This document shows positions 46,625 through 59,800 of a stretch of DNA of 64,000 nt, one piece after another. A program made the position numbers and the translations under genes. The notes under the pieces are model-generated. The model did no database searches. It had not been told where the DNA came from and was given only the letters and a program-made list of their open reading frames with translations. The DNA lies in the NCBI GenBank assembly GCA_020809705.1, contig CP085830.1, positions 4,278,001 to 4,342,000 of the forward strand. Direction: 5' to 3'. Every line of letters begins with the position of its first letter. Position 1 is the first letter of the stretch. The DNA comes from Calonectria ilicicola (taxonomy: Eukaryota; Ascomycota; Sordariomycetes; Hypocreales; Nectriaceae).

Positions 46625-47256
46625 ATGCCCTTCTACCACTTTGCGCGCTATCCCGTGCGCACTTCCATCACATTCCTCAAGGCCACTTGTTTGGTGCACC
46701 TGGGCCTGAGCCACGGCTACACCATTAGCCCGGCCCAGGGCCCGTCCATGCTGCCTACCTTTTCTGTTGACGGTGACTGGATTGTCTGCAACAACACTCG
46801 TCGCTATGGCCGTGGCGTTGGCGTTGGCGACCTTGTCATCTACCGCATCCCCATTCTCTCCAACCAGTGGGGCGTGAAGCGAATAATTGGCATGCCAGGC
46901 GATTACGTTTCCGTGGGAACTCCAGGTGACAAAGGCGAGGAATTAATGATTCAAGTAAGTTTTCTTCATAATACCCTCACTCTTTCTTCCTTCCTTCGTT
47001 ACTTGTTTTCTTTCTCTATTTCGTTCTTTTCCCCATCGAGGAGCTGTTGGCTTTCAAGTCGTGTTCCATCGCTAATGTGCGCTAGGTCCCGGAGGGCCAC
47101 TGCTGGATCTCTGGAGATAATCTTCCCGCCTCTCGAGACTCAAGGCATTTTGGCCCCTTACCCCTTGCTTTGGTCACTGGCACCGTCATGGCCAAAGCAT
47201 TGCCTTGGAATGAGCGCAAATGGATGACAAATGAATTGGAAAAGGTTGAATTGTAA
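46625..47256 (+). CDS. IMP1: Mitochondrial inner membrane protease subunit 1
   Basis: Exon 1 (46625-46954) and exon 2 (47086-47256), joined over a 131-base intron with a long pyrimidine tract, give 166 residues. It is an S26 signal peptidase: GPSMLPT carries the catalytic Ser41 and WGVKRIIGMPGD the general-base Lys85. The join yields VPEGHCWISGDNLPASRDSRHFGPLPLALVTG, the conserved signal-peptidase box. Imp1 sits in the inner membrane facing the intermembrane space and removes sorting signals, for example from cytochrome oxidase subunit 2. The N-terminal hydrophobic stretch would be the membrane anchor. Length fits the family. Confidence 0.92.
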
Positions 47257-47877
47257 CTAAATAGACTATCCACCATGCTACGCACATCATGTACATTATC
47301 AGTTAGCAACGTCTTCACATCACTGACGAATTCATGTACAATATGACATCTTCTTGCAAGGGTATAGAAGCCTATCACCGCCCGTCGTCTAATTACAGAG
47401 TCCTTCATTTCCTCCAAGGAAAGCCATCCAGCTACTCACACGACCAATGAATAAGTAAACCAGCGGCCACAAGACTGCCGCAAAATGCTTCGTAACAAAG
47501 AAAATAAGAAAGGAAAACAAAATGCCCAAAGCCCTTACGCTCCGAGTCTCTGCGCCGTCTGCCACCTCAGCGGGGGAGCACTGAGAGCGAACCTCTCCAA
47601 TTTGTTTGTTGTTGCAATAAGAGAACAGGGTTTAAAAAAATAAGAGCGAACAAAACGAGCCCCAGTGAGAGAGCAATGCAAACCCCCTTATAGTAAAAAA
47701 GAAAATTCGACCGTTAACAAACCAAACAGCAGTCTTGACAAAACTAATACGCCTTCAACACCGTCCGTCCCACCTTTCCGTGCAGTAGCCTTGCCCTGAA
47801 CGCTTCGCTTTTATCGAGAAAAATGATCAAATGCCTCCGACTGTGGCGTGACGTCTAATCCAGTGGCATCTCGACCC
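47257..47877. other. Convergent 3' intergenic region
   Basis: These 621 bases lie between the IMP1 and VAC8 stops. They are A-rich around 47490-47720 and hold no gene. Confidence 0.4.
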
Positions 47878-49959
47878 TTAACCCTCAATGTGAGCCTTGG
47901 ACATGCTTTGTCCAAGGAGTTCGAGACATCGCTGGGCCAGGTTCACCACTTCGCCCTCGTCCTCATCCTCGAATTCGTTTTCGGGCTCAATTTGGCGGGT
48001 CGCAATGGTTCGAATGTGCTCGATAATATCCTCTGCCTTGCCAATCAGGCCAATCAAGTCCTTGTCCTCTGACTCAAAAAGCTGCAACAATGTCCAGACT
48101 GCAATGTGCTGGAATGTGGCGTCGCCAGACTGGAGGAAGCGGCAGAGGTACCCGTGGATTCCGCCCGTGGGCTCAGTCCAGTTCTGAATGAAGATCGAAT
48201 AATCCCCAACTATTTCCTTGAATTAGTGACATTTTATAAATTTCAGCGGGGGAGGTTACCTTTAGAAGATAGGTTGCCGAGGGCGGCAGCACTGTTGCCC
48301 TGCACTTCAATGCTGGGCGAGTGAGTGAGCGGAATCAGTACACTGCAGACGCCCAGATTCAGCAGGTGAGACTTCAGGTCATCGCTCAGTGCGAGAACTG
48401 CAATGGCGGCAGTCATCTCAGACTGTACTGTAACAGGAACGTCCAGCACCAGTTGCTTGCACTTTTGCACAGCACCCGCATCCAACACAAGGGCCTTGTT
48501 GCGGTCTGAGCTGGCCGCCAAGTTTCGGAGGGTGGAAATGGCGTGGCATTGAATTTCTTCGTTGTCGGTGGAGCCGAGGAGATCGACAAGGGGCTTGAGA
48601 AAGTTGGTTTCGATGATAGGGGACTCGTTCATCGGGTGAATGGAGATATTTCGGATACAGGCAACAGCCGAGAGAATGAGCGGCAAATAAGAGGACTGAA
48701 GGAGACGAAGGAGGGGATGAAGGCCATTGGCCCTCACAATATCGAGCTGGTACTTTTCATCGGATGCAAGGTTTCGAAGGGCCAGGGCAGCCTGGCACTG
48801 AACCTTGGGAGAAGTCGAGTCCATCAGGTTAACCAGAGACTGGACCAGCTTGGGTTCGGTTTGTGCCAGCTTGCGTCGATTGCTGGCGTCGACAGCGATG
48901 TTACTGAGGGCAGTGGTGCAGTAGTATTGGACGTCGACATCGGGAGAGGATAGCAGCTGAACGAGGACGGGGATAGCGCCGGCATTGACTAGTTGCTGTC
49001 GGTTCTCATCTGTACTCGCGTTAGCGACGACGTCATGTTCCGATGGGGCGGGAGGAACCCACCAGAGTGTGTCATGTTGAGCAGGGCACCAGTTGCATTT
49101 CTCTGAACCCGCATGTCGCGGGACTTGGCGAGCCTCGTCAAAGGCCCAAGAGCACCGGAGCGAGCAATCTTGGCCTTGTTTTCTTCATGGGTGGCTAAAT
49201 TTGTGATGCACCCCACGGCGTTACACTGAACCTCCACGTTTGGCGACATCATTTGGCGAATCAATGGGGTCAGACCGCCAAGTTGCACAATCAACACTTT
49301 ATTCTCGGCTGGCGGCATAATTAGTTTTTGTCAACGTCATGAGACCTTGTCGTTGAAAAACGTACTGTCAACGGCTAAGTTACCCAGAGCGGCACTGGCT
49401 GCCCTTTGAACCTCGATATCGGGGCTCTGAAGAAGAAAGAGAATGGGTTCGAGGGTATCACGGTCGACTTCGCGGACATCTAGACATTGGCTAGTCAGTA
49501 TTTTCCATCCACGATGTAGCAAAACAGTAACTCAGTCGTAGTCATCTATTAACACGACCGCGGCAGGCGCGTCCTGTATTCACATACCTCGTTCGGTAAT
49601 TTCGGCAAAGGTCAAACTTGCACTTCGCTGAAGGTCAATATTCTCTGAAAACACCAAGGTGCTAAGGGCTCGAAGAGGCTCGCCCGAGAAAAAGTCGGTT
49701 TCGCCACGCTGTTGCAAGGTCAGCCAGTAGTCGAAGGATGAGTAGGTTGGGAGGGGGAGGCCGTACGTTTTCGAGATATTGGAGCAGATCGGCAACGGCT
49801 TCCCGCTCGCTATCGGCGAGGACAGGCTCGTAAAGGCCATCACGGGCCCGTCCTGGACAGGCGTTGTCAGCTATGCAGCTTGGATGATGGTGGCCGCGAG
49901 AGATCGCGACATCCGGACTGTGACCTACCTCCGCAGCATGTCGAGCAGACGGCACCCAT
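47878..49959 (-). CDS. VAC8: Vacuolar armadillo-repeat protein Vac8
   Basis: Seven exons (49959-49929, 49852-49767, 49708-49588, 49479-49366, 49308-49063, 49009-48260, 48209-47878) give 559 residues. Exon 1 encodes [10 protein letters not shown]: Gly2 is a myristoylation site and Cys5, 8 and 9 are palmitoylation candidates, the known vacuole anchor of Vac8. After [27 protein letters not shown] come armadillo repeats, with units such as [45 protein letters not shown] and [15 protein letters not shown]. The C-terminus is acidic ([11 protein letters not shown]). Vac8 acts in vacuole inheritance, nucleus-vacuole junctions and autophagy. Every join restores the conserved repeat register. Confidence 0.95.
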
Positions 49960-52900
49960 GGCCGAAGCAAATATTCACAGCCGCTGATTCGGTGGAAGGA
50001 TTAGTTCGGCGTTGTGGTCTGTGAGTGGCAGGAGTCGCGGTCGGCACCGGTCTTCGTATTGGTGGCTCAAAATACGTGGTGCAAGAGTCGACAAGATTTG
50101 TTGTTGACGGAAAGGTTGATGCGGTCGGCGGAAATAACGTCACAGCAACAAGTGGGCGGCGTCTCGAATTACGATTATCGGGGCGTAAGCCTGGTAGTAG
50201 TAGCAGCCACAGACGGTGGGTGAGATCGGCAGCTAGAGCGACAAAGGGCGAAAACGTGGCGGAGAACGAGCGGATGGCAGATGTGAAGTGTCGTTGCGGC
50301 GGTGGAGGGGACGAGGGCGATGAGCCAAGGGAAGAAGAGTGACGACGACGGGAAGAAGATGAAGAGGGATTGGTCTGAGCTGGGAACGAGGGAAGATTGG
50401 ATGGAGACGGCGCAAACAAGGCAAGGCAGAGCAACGGGGGACGCCTGAGAAAGAGTCGGAAGCTTCAAGTCAGGTACCACCTTAGCGCCATGTCAGGTAC
50501 ATGGATGGTACGCTGAGCTTCTGAAAGATACCGGTGGAGGGCCGTAGGTGCGGCCTCGGGCTAGGTATCAGCGAGTGTCGCTGCATGTCGCGCAGGTACC
50601 CAAGCCGTGCCCTCAACCGCGAGTTGGAGAGGTCCCACTGTCGGAGGGGCGCTAGCGGGCGACGTTACGCTATGGTATCTGCTGTGGTGTGCTCCGCAGG
50701 TCACTCCAGTGGACCACTCTCAGGGTGAGCACCGGCTCAGGTGGGTCTTTTGTCTCCGGTCTCCAGGGGAGCACCTGGGCCGCTGTATCGCCAACTTTGC
50801 CTGCCCTTATCCATTGGCTTTGCAGTGGCGGCGGGAGTTGCTTGGCTCTCCCTTGGAATCCCAGCCCATCGCTTCACGCGCAAACCCGCCAACTGGTGCG
50901 GGCAGCATTCCAGCACGGAGCCTCGTGTGTGCAAATCTTGGCTCCAAGTCAGTGATCTGCGAAAGGTTCGTGGGTGCGGACCTGCTTTTTGAGACAGGGG
51001 ATGCAAGCTCAATAGTGAGTGAGAGTGCTAGGCTGACGACAGGATAAAAAAAAAAAAAAAATAATACATGGCACGGCGGCTTGCAAGACGCCGGCATCCA
51101 AGCGAGGAGCCCCAAAAACAACTCCTGGACAAGCAAAGACGTCAGCGGCTGGCCAATGTTAGGCTAGAGCAGGGCCTTGTTGCAAAGGACTAAATTTCGA
51201 GTGCCTCTCTTTTATTAATTGTCGGGCTGTAACATAAGGGCTCTTGTGTCATATATCCCGTGCGCCTCCATCAGCTTGCCCTGGGCAGGACACGAGGGGG
51301 CTCCACTTGCGGAAGCTTGATCTAGAGACGGGGCAAGCTATTTCTCTCATATCGGTATAGGCTAGATGCTGTATAGCAAAGGGAGAGACGGTATTGGTCG
51401 TCTGCTTCGACGACAATGCTAGTTTACACGCCTTTTTCGCAGCAATAGTTGCATGCATAAGAGAACACGGCCCAGTTCGGCAGCCATGAAGTGACGCAAC
51501 TCATGCAGGTATTTGCTCCGGCGAATACTCTGGACCGCGCATAGACAGCTCGGATCACCTCTCAATGCAGCCGAGGCCCTTTATTCTACCATAATAACGT
51601 GGAAAATGCGCTCTACAAAATTCCGACGTGTGTTCTCAAGAGAACCTAGCTTCGGACGCAGAAGAGGAAACTCTCTGGATCCTCCTCCGTCACCGTCACT
51701 TTTTGGATTTGCATTTTCAGCTTCACCTGCATCCTCGCGCTGGCATGTGACATTGTACACGTTCGTCTGCACCAACATGGGTAGATGGGCTCATGTCCAT
51801 CTCCGCACCTAGATAACGGAGTGTGTGTTGGCTTACCATGATTGCAAAAGACTGGTAGGCCTCATCTATGCCCTGCCCTCCAACGCAGGCCTCTCATCAT
51901 TTTTTACTACACCACCACAGCCATCTCTGGCGAAACTTTTCCGCCACCCGCATACAGTATGCTGCAGCCATGTCGATCATGCCTCCTGCGGGATCCCTGA
52001 CGAGCACAGTATCCAACTGTCAGTACCCTACTCAGCCGCCACACCTGGCCGGATGGGATGGGCGATGCGTCAGCAGGTACGACAGCAGCCTCCCGTCGTC
52101 TCATTGGGGAGGTCTCGCGTGAACATGTAAGGCTGGTGCCTATCACCGAATATTGACTCACCTAATTGTAGTGGTGGTGGTGGTGTAGTGATGGTGGGTG
52201 CATTGCATGTAGTACTGTGCCGCGGCTTTTCTCAGTCCTGCCAGGGCAATGGTTAACTCAAGACAGCAGGTATACCGAACGGGGACCCAAGCCCGGTCAA
52301 CAGATTTGCAGGAAGCCTTTGTTGGAACAGCTGCATACGCTTTTGGGACACTCAGGTTGCCTGGATAGGAAATGACCTCTGAAAGATGCACTCAGGGCAA
52401 CGGTGGCATTCGCTAACAGTTTGTCGATCCCAGATCTCAGACAGGGAGGGATGTGTAGGTCAACCACACAGTCTACAGTGCAGACAGAGGACTGAGCCGT
52501 AGCTTTTTTTTTTCCCTCCCCGGGGATCAATCATTACCAATCAATCTAATCCATCTTGTCAATCTTGTGAGGTGAGATGTTGGGTGGCAGACCAGGTTGA
52601 CTGCCATGCCAAAGGATACGAGGCCCCCTGCAGTGGAGATGGCACGCACTGTCAATGTTTGGCTGGAAGACAAAACAGACGGGCCATACGAGGCACACAC
52701 CTTGAGTCTTGTATCTGGACCTGGGTATATGTAATCGAGCAGAGGGCAGTGGATCGCCCGAACCATTGACTGATCGCCAAGGCCACTAAGCGACGAGACC
52801 CAGCGGGCGTCCTGGCTGTATCCATATCCATGACGCCGTTTCGCGCAAGGGTGCGTTGCTGCTGTACATATGATGAGCGGCGCCGTTCAGGGTGTGGTTT

Positions 52901-53335
52901 GATGTTAGGTGTTGGTCTTATCACATTTTCGTGCTATCATATCAGTGCCGCTGATTGTACCTCACCTCGGCCAGAGGAGGGGAGATGGCGTTGGTGCTTC
53001 GAAACAAACCTGTCTTAATAATTGCCATTGTTCCATTCTGACGGGTCGGTTCTACCGCCTGTTTCCATCCTGCTGCTGCCTTATCTTTGTTTCATTTTAT
53101 TGTTTCTTTTTTTTCGCATCCTGATTCATCCCTCACTCCCACCCACCCATACCTACTGGCTCGCTGCCCCTCCTCTTCAGGTGCTTCGCTCGTTGCAGCC
53201 AGCTCGCCCGTTTTCGCCGTCGCTCGAACAACTCGATTACCCCTCCGGGACGGGACCTTAAACAAGAGGCCAGGGCGAAGAAGCAATACAGGATAAGCGG
53301 CAGAAAGCGCACCACAGCGGCAGTGAGGGCTTGGA
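49960..53335. promoter_or_regulatory. Long divergent intergenic region between VAC8 and SNF4
   Basis: This 3376-base region has no frame with coding character on either strand despite several of 80-170 codons. It contains an A run near 51045-51061, a T run near 52504-52512, and a pyrimidine-rich tract just before SNF4 (53080-53160). Long 5' untranslated leaders for SNF4 or VAC8, or a non-coding transcript, could occupy part of it. Confidence 0.45.
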
Positions 53336-55393
53336 ATGGAGGAAAATCCTGAGCTTGGGCAAAGGGGCGCCCTCGAGCACATTGATGGCGCCGCCTCGAA
53401 CACCATGACAAACGACAATGACGGTAGAGGCCAAAGACCAACGGCGATTCCGCAAACAGAGCCAGAGCCCCGTGTGATGCGAGGCCGGTCCCGAACGGAC
53501 GCTGCTGCCGACCTGGACGGCCTTGGCCTAGGAGGTGCGCTGCCAATTCCGGTACCAGTGCCGGGTCCCGTGGACAACTGGCTGCGGTCAACCGACTACT
53601 TCTCATCGTCATTCGACGCGGCAGCACAGGGTAGTGCAGCTGGCAGAAAAAGCAACCCAAACAATGTGCGTGCTGCAGCAACCAGAGGGGCCTTTGCAGA
53701 CAGTAGCAGCAGGAGTGGTGGCAGCGGTGGTTTTATGAGCAGTCTGTTCAGCAGACGCACCGCAGCCCCAGGCCCAGCCCCAGGTCCAAGTCCAGGTCCA
53801 GGTCCAAGCCCAACGGCTCCAGCAGCAACGGCAGCAGGGGCGTCGGCTACTAACCAACGCCGGGAGCGGGCATTCACCACGTCGTCCATGCTCGCCTCCA
53901 CAGCCGACACAAGCACTACCACGACAAGCGCGGGCGGGCATGGCCATGTCCCTCAGTTTGTCGCTCCGTCATCCTACCTCCGTCCTCGCCCTCGGATTTC
54001 CAACCGGAGCGCAATGGCGCACCCTGAGCCCAAGCCTTTGAGCCCTCTCGACAAAGAGCAGCTGCAGGGTCTGGTATGTGATTTCTCCCAGTCTTCGTTT
54101 ATTTTTTTTTGTGCCCGCTTTCCCCAGATCATCGTTTTCCCACCCCAGTCTGCCCACCCGCCGTGATGCGCCCGCCGCCATGCTGCCCATGGGCTCATTT
54201 GCGCAAACTGCGTGCGTGGGGCTGGGCTTGCCCGCCCCTCAACACCTCAAGACGACAATGGAATTGGCATTTGGCCCGTTGTGCGATGCTCTAGCCTGCG
54301 ACTGACTGTGTTGCCATTTTGCAGAATGCGATCCGCGACTTTCTCAAAGTTCGCACCAGCTACGATGTCTTGCCCCTCTCGTTCCGCCTTATCGTTCTCG
54401 ATACCGATCTGCTCATCAAGAAGGCCATCAACATCTTGACCCAGAACTGTACGTGCACCGGCTGCCCGCCCCCGTGATACCCCTCCACCACCGCCATCGG
54501 CCTGTGTGCTAATAATTCCTCTCGGCAGCCATCGTGTCGGCTCCTCTATGGGATTCTCACTCTAGCCGCTTTGCCGGCATCCTCACCAGCACCGACTTCA
54601 TCAATGTGATCCAGTATTACTGCCAGTTCCCTGATGAGATGAGCAAACTGGATCAGTTCCGCCTGAGCAGCTTGCGAGGTTGGCCCTGTCCTCCCGAGTG
54701 CACCTGCAAGTGTTTGCTAAATTCCAGTTAGACATTGAAAAAGCCATCGGGGCGATTCCCATAGAAACGGTTTCGGTCCACCCCTCCAAGCCTCTATACG
54801 AAGCATGCCGCCGAATGCTCAAGACGCGAGCCCGCCGAATCCCTCTTATCGACACCGATAGCGAGACCCACAAAGAAACGGTCGTATCCGTCATCACTCA
54901 ATACCGTATCCTCAAGTTTATAGCCGTCAATAACGAACATAACACGGTTCTGCTCAAAAAAACGGTGCGCGATATCGGACTCGGCACCTATAAGGGTCTG
55001 GCCACGGCCCGCATGGGCAGCTCAGTGCTCGACGTTGTCCACCTCATGGTCAATAATAACATCAGTTGCATCCCAATCGTAGACCGCGAGGGCAGAGTGC
55101 TGAACGTGTTTGAGGCGGTGGATGTCATTCCCTGTATCAAGGGGGGTGTTTACGACGATCTTGATGGGTCAGTCGGTGAGGCGCTTTGCAAGCGTCCCGA
55201 TGACAGCCCCGGTATCTACACATGCAACGTAGAGGACCGATTGGACTCGATTTTCGACACAATCCGCAAGAGCAGGGTACACAGACTGATTGTTGTCGAC
55301 GACGACAACAAGCTGCAGGGAATCATCTCTTTATCAGACATTCTCAAATATGTCTTGCTATCCGGCGTAGAAGACACGACCCACTGGCCATGA
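53336..55393 (+). CDS. SNF4: AMPK/SNF1 complex gamma subunit
   Basis: Four exons (53336-54073, 54325-54448, 54529-54678, 54732-55393) give 557 residues. The first 246 residues are low-complexity, including an Ala-Pro-Gly-Ser repeat near residues 143-160, and lead into [12 protein letters not shown]. After [21 protein letters not shown] come four CBS repeats, e.g. [24 protein letters not shown] with [35 protein letters not shown] and [27 protein letters not shown]. They bind adenine nucleotides and regulate the Snf1 kinase in carbon-stress responses. The last acceptor was set at TTAG before 54732 because it gives SSLRDIEKAIG; using an upstream AAG would add seven residues. Confidence 0.93.
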
Positions 55394-56847
55394 CCGGATC
55401 ATGGCTGGAGAAGAAACGAAGACGACGCCCATGATTGCACGTGCCCCGCGGCCACGGAACGAATTTTATTGACAGGGAAGACGAGGTGCAACAAAGGCAC
55501 AGCGGGGATGCATCTAAATGGCGTATAGAAGGAATCTCAATGGATGGATTACCATGGTATTGTATAGTTTGCTATTTTACTATAGACGGCGGATGTGGGT
55601 GATGGCAGGCCCAATGCCACGCTGACGAAAGAAATGCGCCGATAACGCTTCCTGGTTGCTTTGGGCAATTTCCTGTCCTTTCCTACAATCATTCTTCGCA
55701 GCTCTGCTTGGTTAGGTTCCTTTGTGTTCCGTTGCCTTTGTTTGACGAATTAGATGGCCATGTGGGCGGAGTCGTTGGTGCATCAACATGGTCTAGGAGT
55801 CAGAGTGGTAGCTTAGATTGCCTGTGCGGATGCGAAATTCTCAAGCATGGGAGCAATGATATCATTGTCTCTAGGGGCGTCATGAATCCAACGTTGCACT
55901 GTTCTGAACAACTCGATAATACCACCCGCCGTGCTACTGTTGTCATCCATAGAATGTGACCTTGAATGGCCGGCCGCTTCCTTGCCACTTCCTCATCATC
56001 TTCAAGGCCACATAACTTGACTGCAGAAAAGCATCCACTTTATAGGATAGTAAATAAATAAACAAAAAAAAACCATCGATATATAAAGTATTTTATTGTG
56101 TAATATTTTATTTATATCATGCATATGTTAGCATACAAATATGGAGTGTATTGTCAGTTTTATTAGGGGCATGCTGGAGTAAAAGTAGAGGGGCACAATC
56201 CTTCAAGGGTTGTACTGTGCACCTCATGGCGATTCACATTTCCCTCGCTTTAATTGGTACCCAAACCGAGAGGCGGTTGCGAGGTGATATGAAACCGTGT
56301 GGGCAGCTGGAAGGTGGTCAGGTGCTCGAAGACGTGCCGTCATTCATTGCCGGCTGGCTGCACCCTGACAGTGATTGCCACTCCAGCCTATTTATCCCAG
56401 CTTGTAGTTGACCTCATTCATCCAACAACAAAACAAAAAACACCCAAACTTGTACCGGTATTCTCCTAGATTCTTACGCTGTATTTGTGCAAGTCTTTGT
56501 CCGCAACTGATCTGACCAAAGCCTACTACGGATCGCTTTGTTGCACAACTGTCACGATGCCAGCGCTTGAATCAGGAGAGAGATAACGTATTTGGAAGCT
56601 CTAATCCACGTCTTTCCAAGTGCCTGCCGCAAAACAAGCCGGCATTTTCACGATGAATATGATATCATTAATCAGCAGTTGACCTATAACATTTAGACTC
56701 AGTCGCCTATCAAACATTTGCCGGCAAATATAACCAACTTCCCAAGTTGATCCAGCTCTGCCATTCATCGACGTCTTTTTGGTTTGTTCCCCCATACTTC
56801 TCCTGACCGCGCTGGCCACCAGCACAACTACATCCCGTGTTCCACCC
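55394..56847. other. Intergenic region between SNF4 and the RhoGAP gene
   Basis: These 1454 bases contain the SNF4 3' end and the RhoGAP promoter. An AT-rich tract lies at 56040-56130. No coding-like frame was found. Confidence 0.4.
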
Positions 56848-59800
56848 ATGGATTCATCCCTGCAACTTGGCCACCTACGATACCCGTACGAAAAGATCAA
56901 CCTACCCCCACATCAACTTGTGCCGTCAAAAAGTGCAGGACCTTTTGCATTCCCACAGGGACAAACAGTAACAACTAGGGGGCAACATATGCGCAACAGT
57001 AGGACATGGACGGCAAGCAGCGAGCGAGACCTCTTAGGCGACAACGACATGGTGGAAGATAGAGCGACGTTCGTCCAGGAATACAACCGACTCGCCAAAA
57101 AGGTACGTAATAACAAAGACATTCGAAGGGCAATAGCTTACATACACAAAAGCATAGGGTAAGGGTTTTGGCAGTTGATGACTTCAACCTAAAACAACGA
57201 GTGAGTACCAATATGAACTTGCATTGATCCATAAAAAGAGAAGCATTCTCACAAAGATCTAGATAGGTCCATCTGACGACCCTCCAAAGCGAGGATGGTT
57301 GTCTCGCATGCTGCGGGTGGCTTCCAACCAGTCGTTAACAGCGCCAGAAACGGACATACGCCATGTTCGACAAAAACGAAGCGTCTCTGACCTTGCCCAC
57401 AATTTGGTTCATTCACGCCGTGAACCCATCAAAATGATTGATATACAGTCACTAATCCGACTAAGTGGGAAAAGTGTGCTCTACCTTCCACCAGAGTATT
57501 CGCCGTGCACTTTGACCCTGCCGACCTGTTTACGGGCCACAGCACATTACCTCGCCCAGAATGTCGCGACTCATGGAATATTTCGAATACCAGGATCTGT
57601 AAGAATTGTCAACGCCTTGTTCGATTATTACTGCTTCTCCGAAAAGGGAGATGCCGAAATTTCCAGCACAGTCCATTGCGCGAATCTGCCAACGCACATT
57701 TCCGCTTCGGTTCACGATGTCGCCTCAACATTTAAACGGTTGTTGTCAATCCTACCTGGAGGTATTCTGGGGTCACTATCGGTATTTGATGCTCTTATGG
57801 CCATCCACTCCCAACTCCATGGAGACCCTGAATTTCCTCGAACGAAACAAACAAAAGTCAGAGCTCGGCTGATTGCACTCGCCGTTGCGACCATCGAATC
57901 ACAGTTCAGAAGAGATTTGATTTGTGCCGTGTTTGGACTTCTCAGTTTGATCGGACGCGTGGCAGAGATAGCTCCCAGAGAGGATGAAAGTGGACGCCCG
58001 CTTCCAACCAGTGGCTTAATGGGATATAGTGCCCTTGGGATAGTTTTTGGGCCCCTGCTTTTGGGAGACTTGTTGGATAACTACTCCACAAGATTGGACA
58101 CACCGGACTCGGATCTACTCTTATTACCCATTAGCCCACTCCGACAACATCGCGACCGCCGTACCAAAGTAAATGATATCAGGCGGTTGGAACCAATCAA
58201 CGTCAACAAGATTCTCATAGCGAACAGCATCGCCGAGATGCTCATAGCTAACTGGAGGGACGTCGTTCGGCAAATGAAATCTGTACGCATGCCTCGCGAT
58301 AGACAAACACCTTCGCTTGATAGCCTCCGGGTTGGCTCGATTCACCAATCAACATCTAAAAGATTTATGAACAACAACCCTTTCAGCTGGGATCAAGATG
58401 TGGGAACACAACTCCAAAGAAAAAAGTCCGAAGGGTACAGATACTTCAGTGACGAAAGCTCAGATTTGGAAATCTCAGCCTCCGACATGAGACGACAGCG
58501 TTCGAGAAAGAGAAGGAGTCTGGCGTCCGCCAGACTGAGCTCCAGACCCAGTGTCAGTATACTAAGTCCCACAGTAGAAGAGAGCCCAACGGAAGATGAG
58601 AATCATATGATTTCGAAAGCGGAAGGTCGGAATAAAACTATGGGGTTGAATGACAACATACAAATTCAGCAGCCGAATGGTAATATGAATTATGCACACA
58701 ATAGAGGTAGAGATGATCCGGGACCATGGGAAAATCTTGCTTCTCGGAAAACATCGCCAAATAATGACGAAAACGCCTCCTGGATAGCTGAAAGAGTAGA
58801 GAATCCTTCCTCTATCACGTCAAGAAACAAGAAAGGAGAAGTCAACATCGTTGGACCAGGATTTTTAATAAAGGACGTCCCACAACGCACTTCTTCAAGA
58901 CAGCAATCGGAAGCTGATTTTTCGAGTTGGAGGAAGCAACACCAAGATGGAGATATTCATGGCAGGCATAAGAGAACTTTGAACAGCGATGACCAGTTCC
59001 CGGAGGGTGAAAGGTCTCGAAGCGACAGGGAGTTCGAAAAGGAGAGTTCAAACAAGATAGACCACCAACCGCTTGGAGATGACGGCCCTTGCATGCCACG
59101 GTCATCTCACGACTTTTCTTTCATTAATCAGCAGGATGAAAGACTTGCTGGTCTTGAGCTAGGAGCTTTTCAAAACAGCGAAAATGATTTCCTACGAAAT
59201 TCATTGCGTGAAGGGGCATCCTCAGTTTCTGGTATTCATGGGGATAGTTCATCGCCCCTCGGAAGGCCTGTGAACAACTTGCGAGCCAATTGCTACAGGC
59301 ATTCAATCGACTACGATACGAGAGGAACCGAAAGAGAACCTAAAGTATATTCGGTTAATGAATTGGTTTCATGCTCTGACTTGAAAGATCGTGACCTTCA
59401 CCCTACACTTGAGCAGTGCCAAGATTCGAGTATTGATTTTGGCCCAGCCTCCAAGAAGTTCAGTGAAAAAGTCTCAGCTCCATCGACTATTTCTGGGCAA
59501 GTTACCTTGGGCAACCAGACCTCGTTTGGGCTTGATGAAGAAGTGTAGAAGGCTTCCTCTCTGACCCAGTCGGCGAGTCCAATGTCTCGAAACCCAAGCA
59601 GCTGCAAAACCAAACGCCCAAATATACATGAGGATACAAGCATAAGCGTTTCGTGCAAGGACTTTGCGATGAGCTCTTGTGCAGTTGAAGGTTCTTCTCA
59701 AACGGCAGCTTCATGCAATCGTCTTCTCGGAAGCACATTGCGATCTCCGAGGACCTCTATATTGGCGTTGGATCGCGTTTGGGAGAAAGTATCAAACTCT

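Noticed and set aside
50607..51047. Frame of 146 codons in the VAC8-SNF4 gap
   Set aside because: Several overlapping frames in all phases here show GC-driven openness; none has family features.
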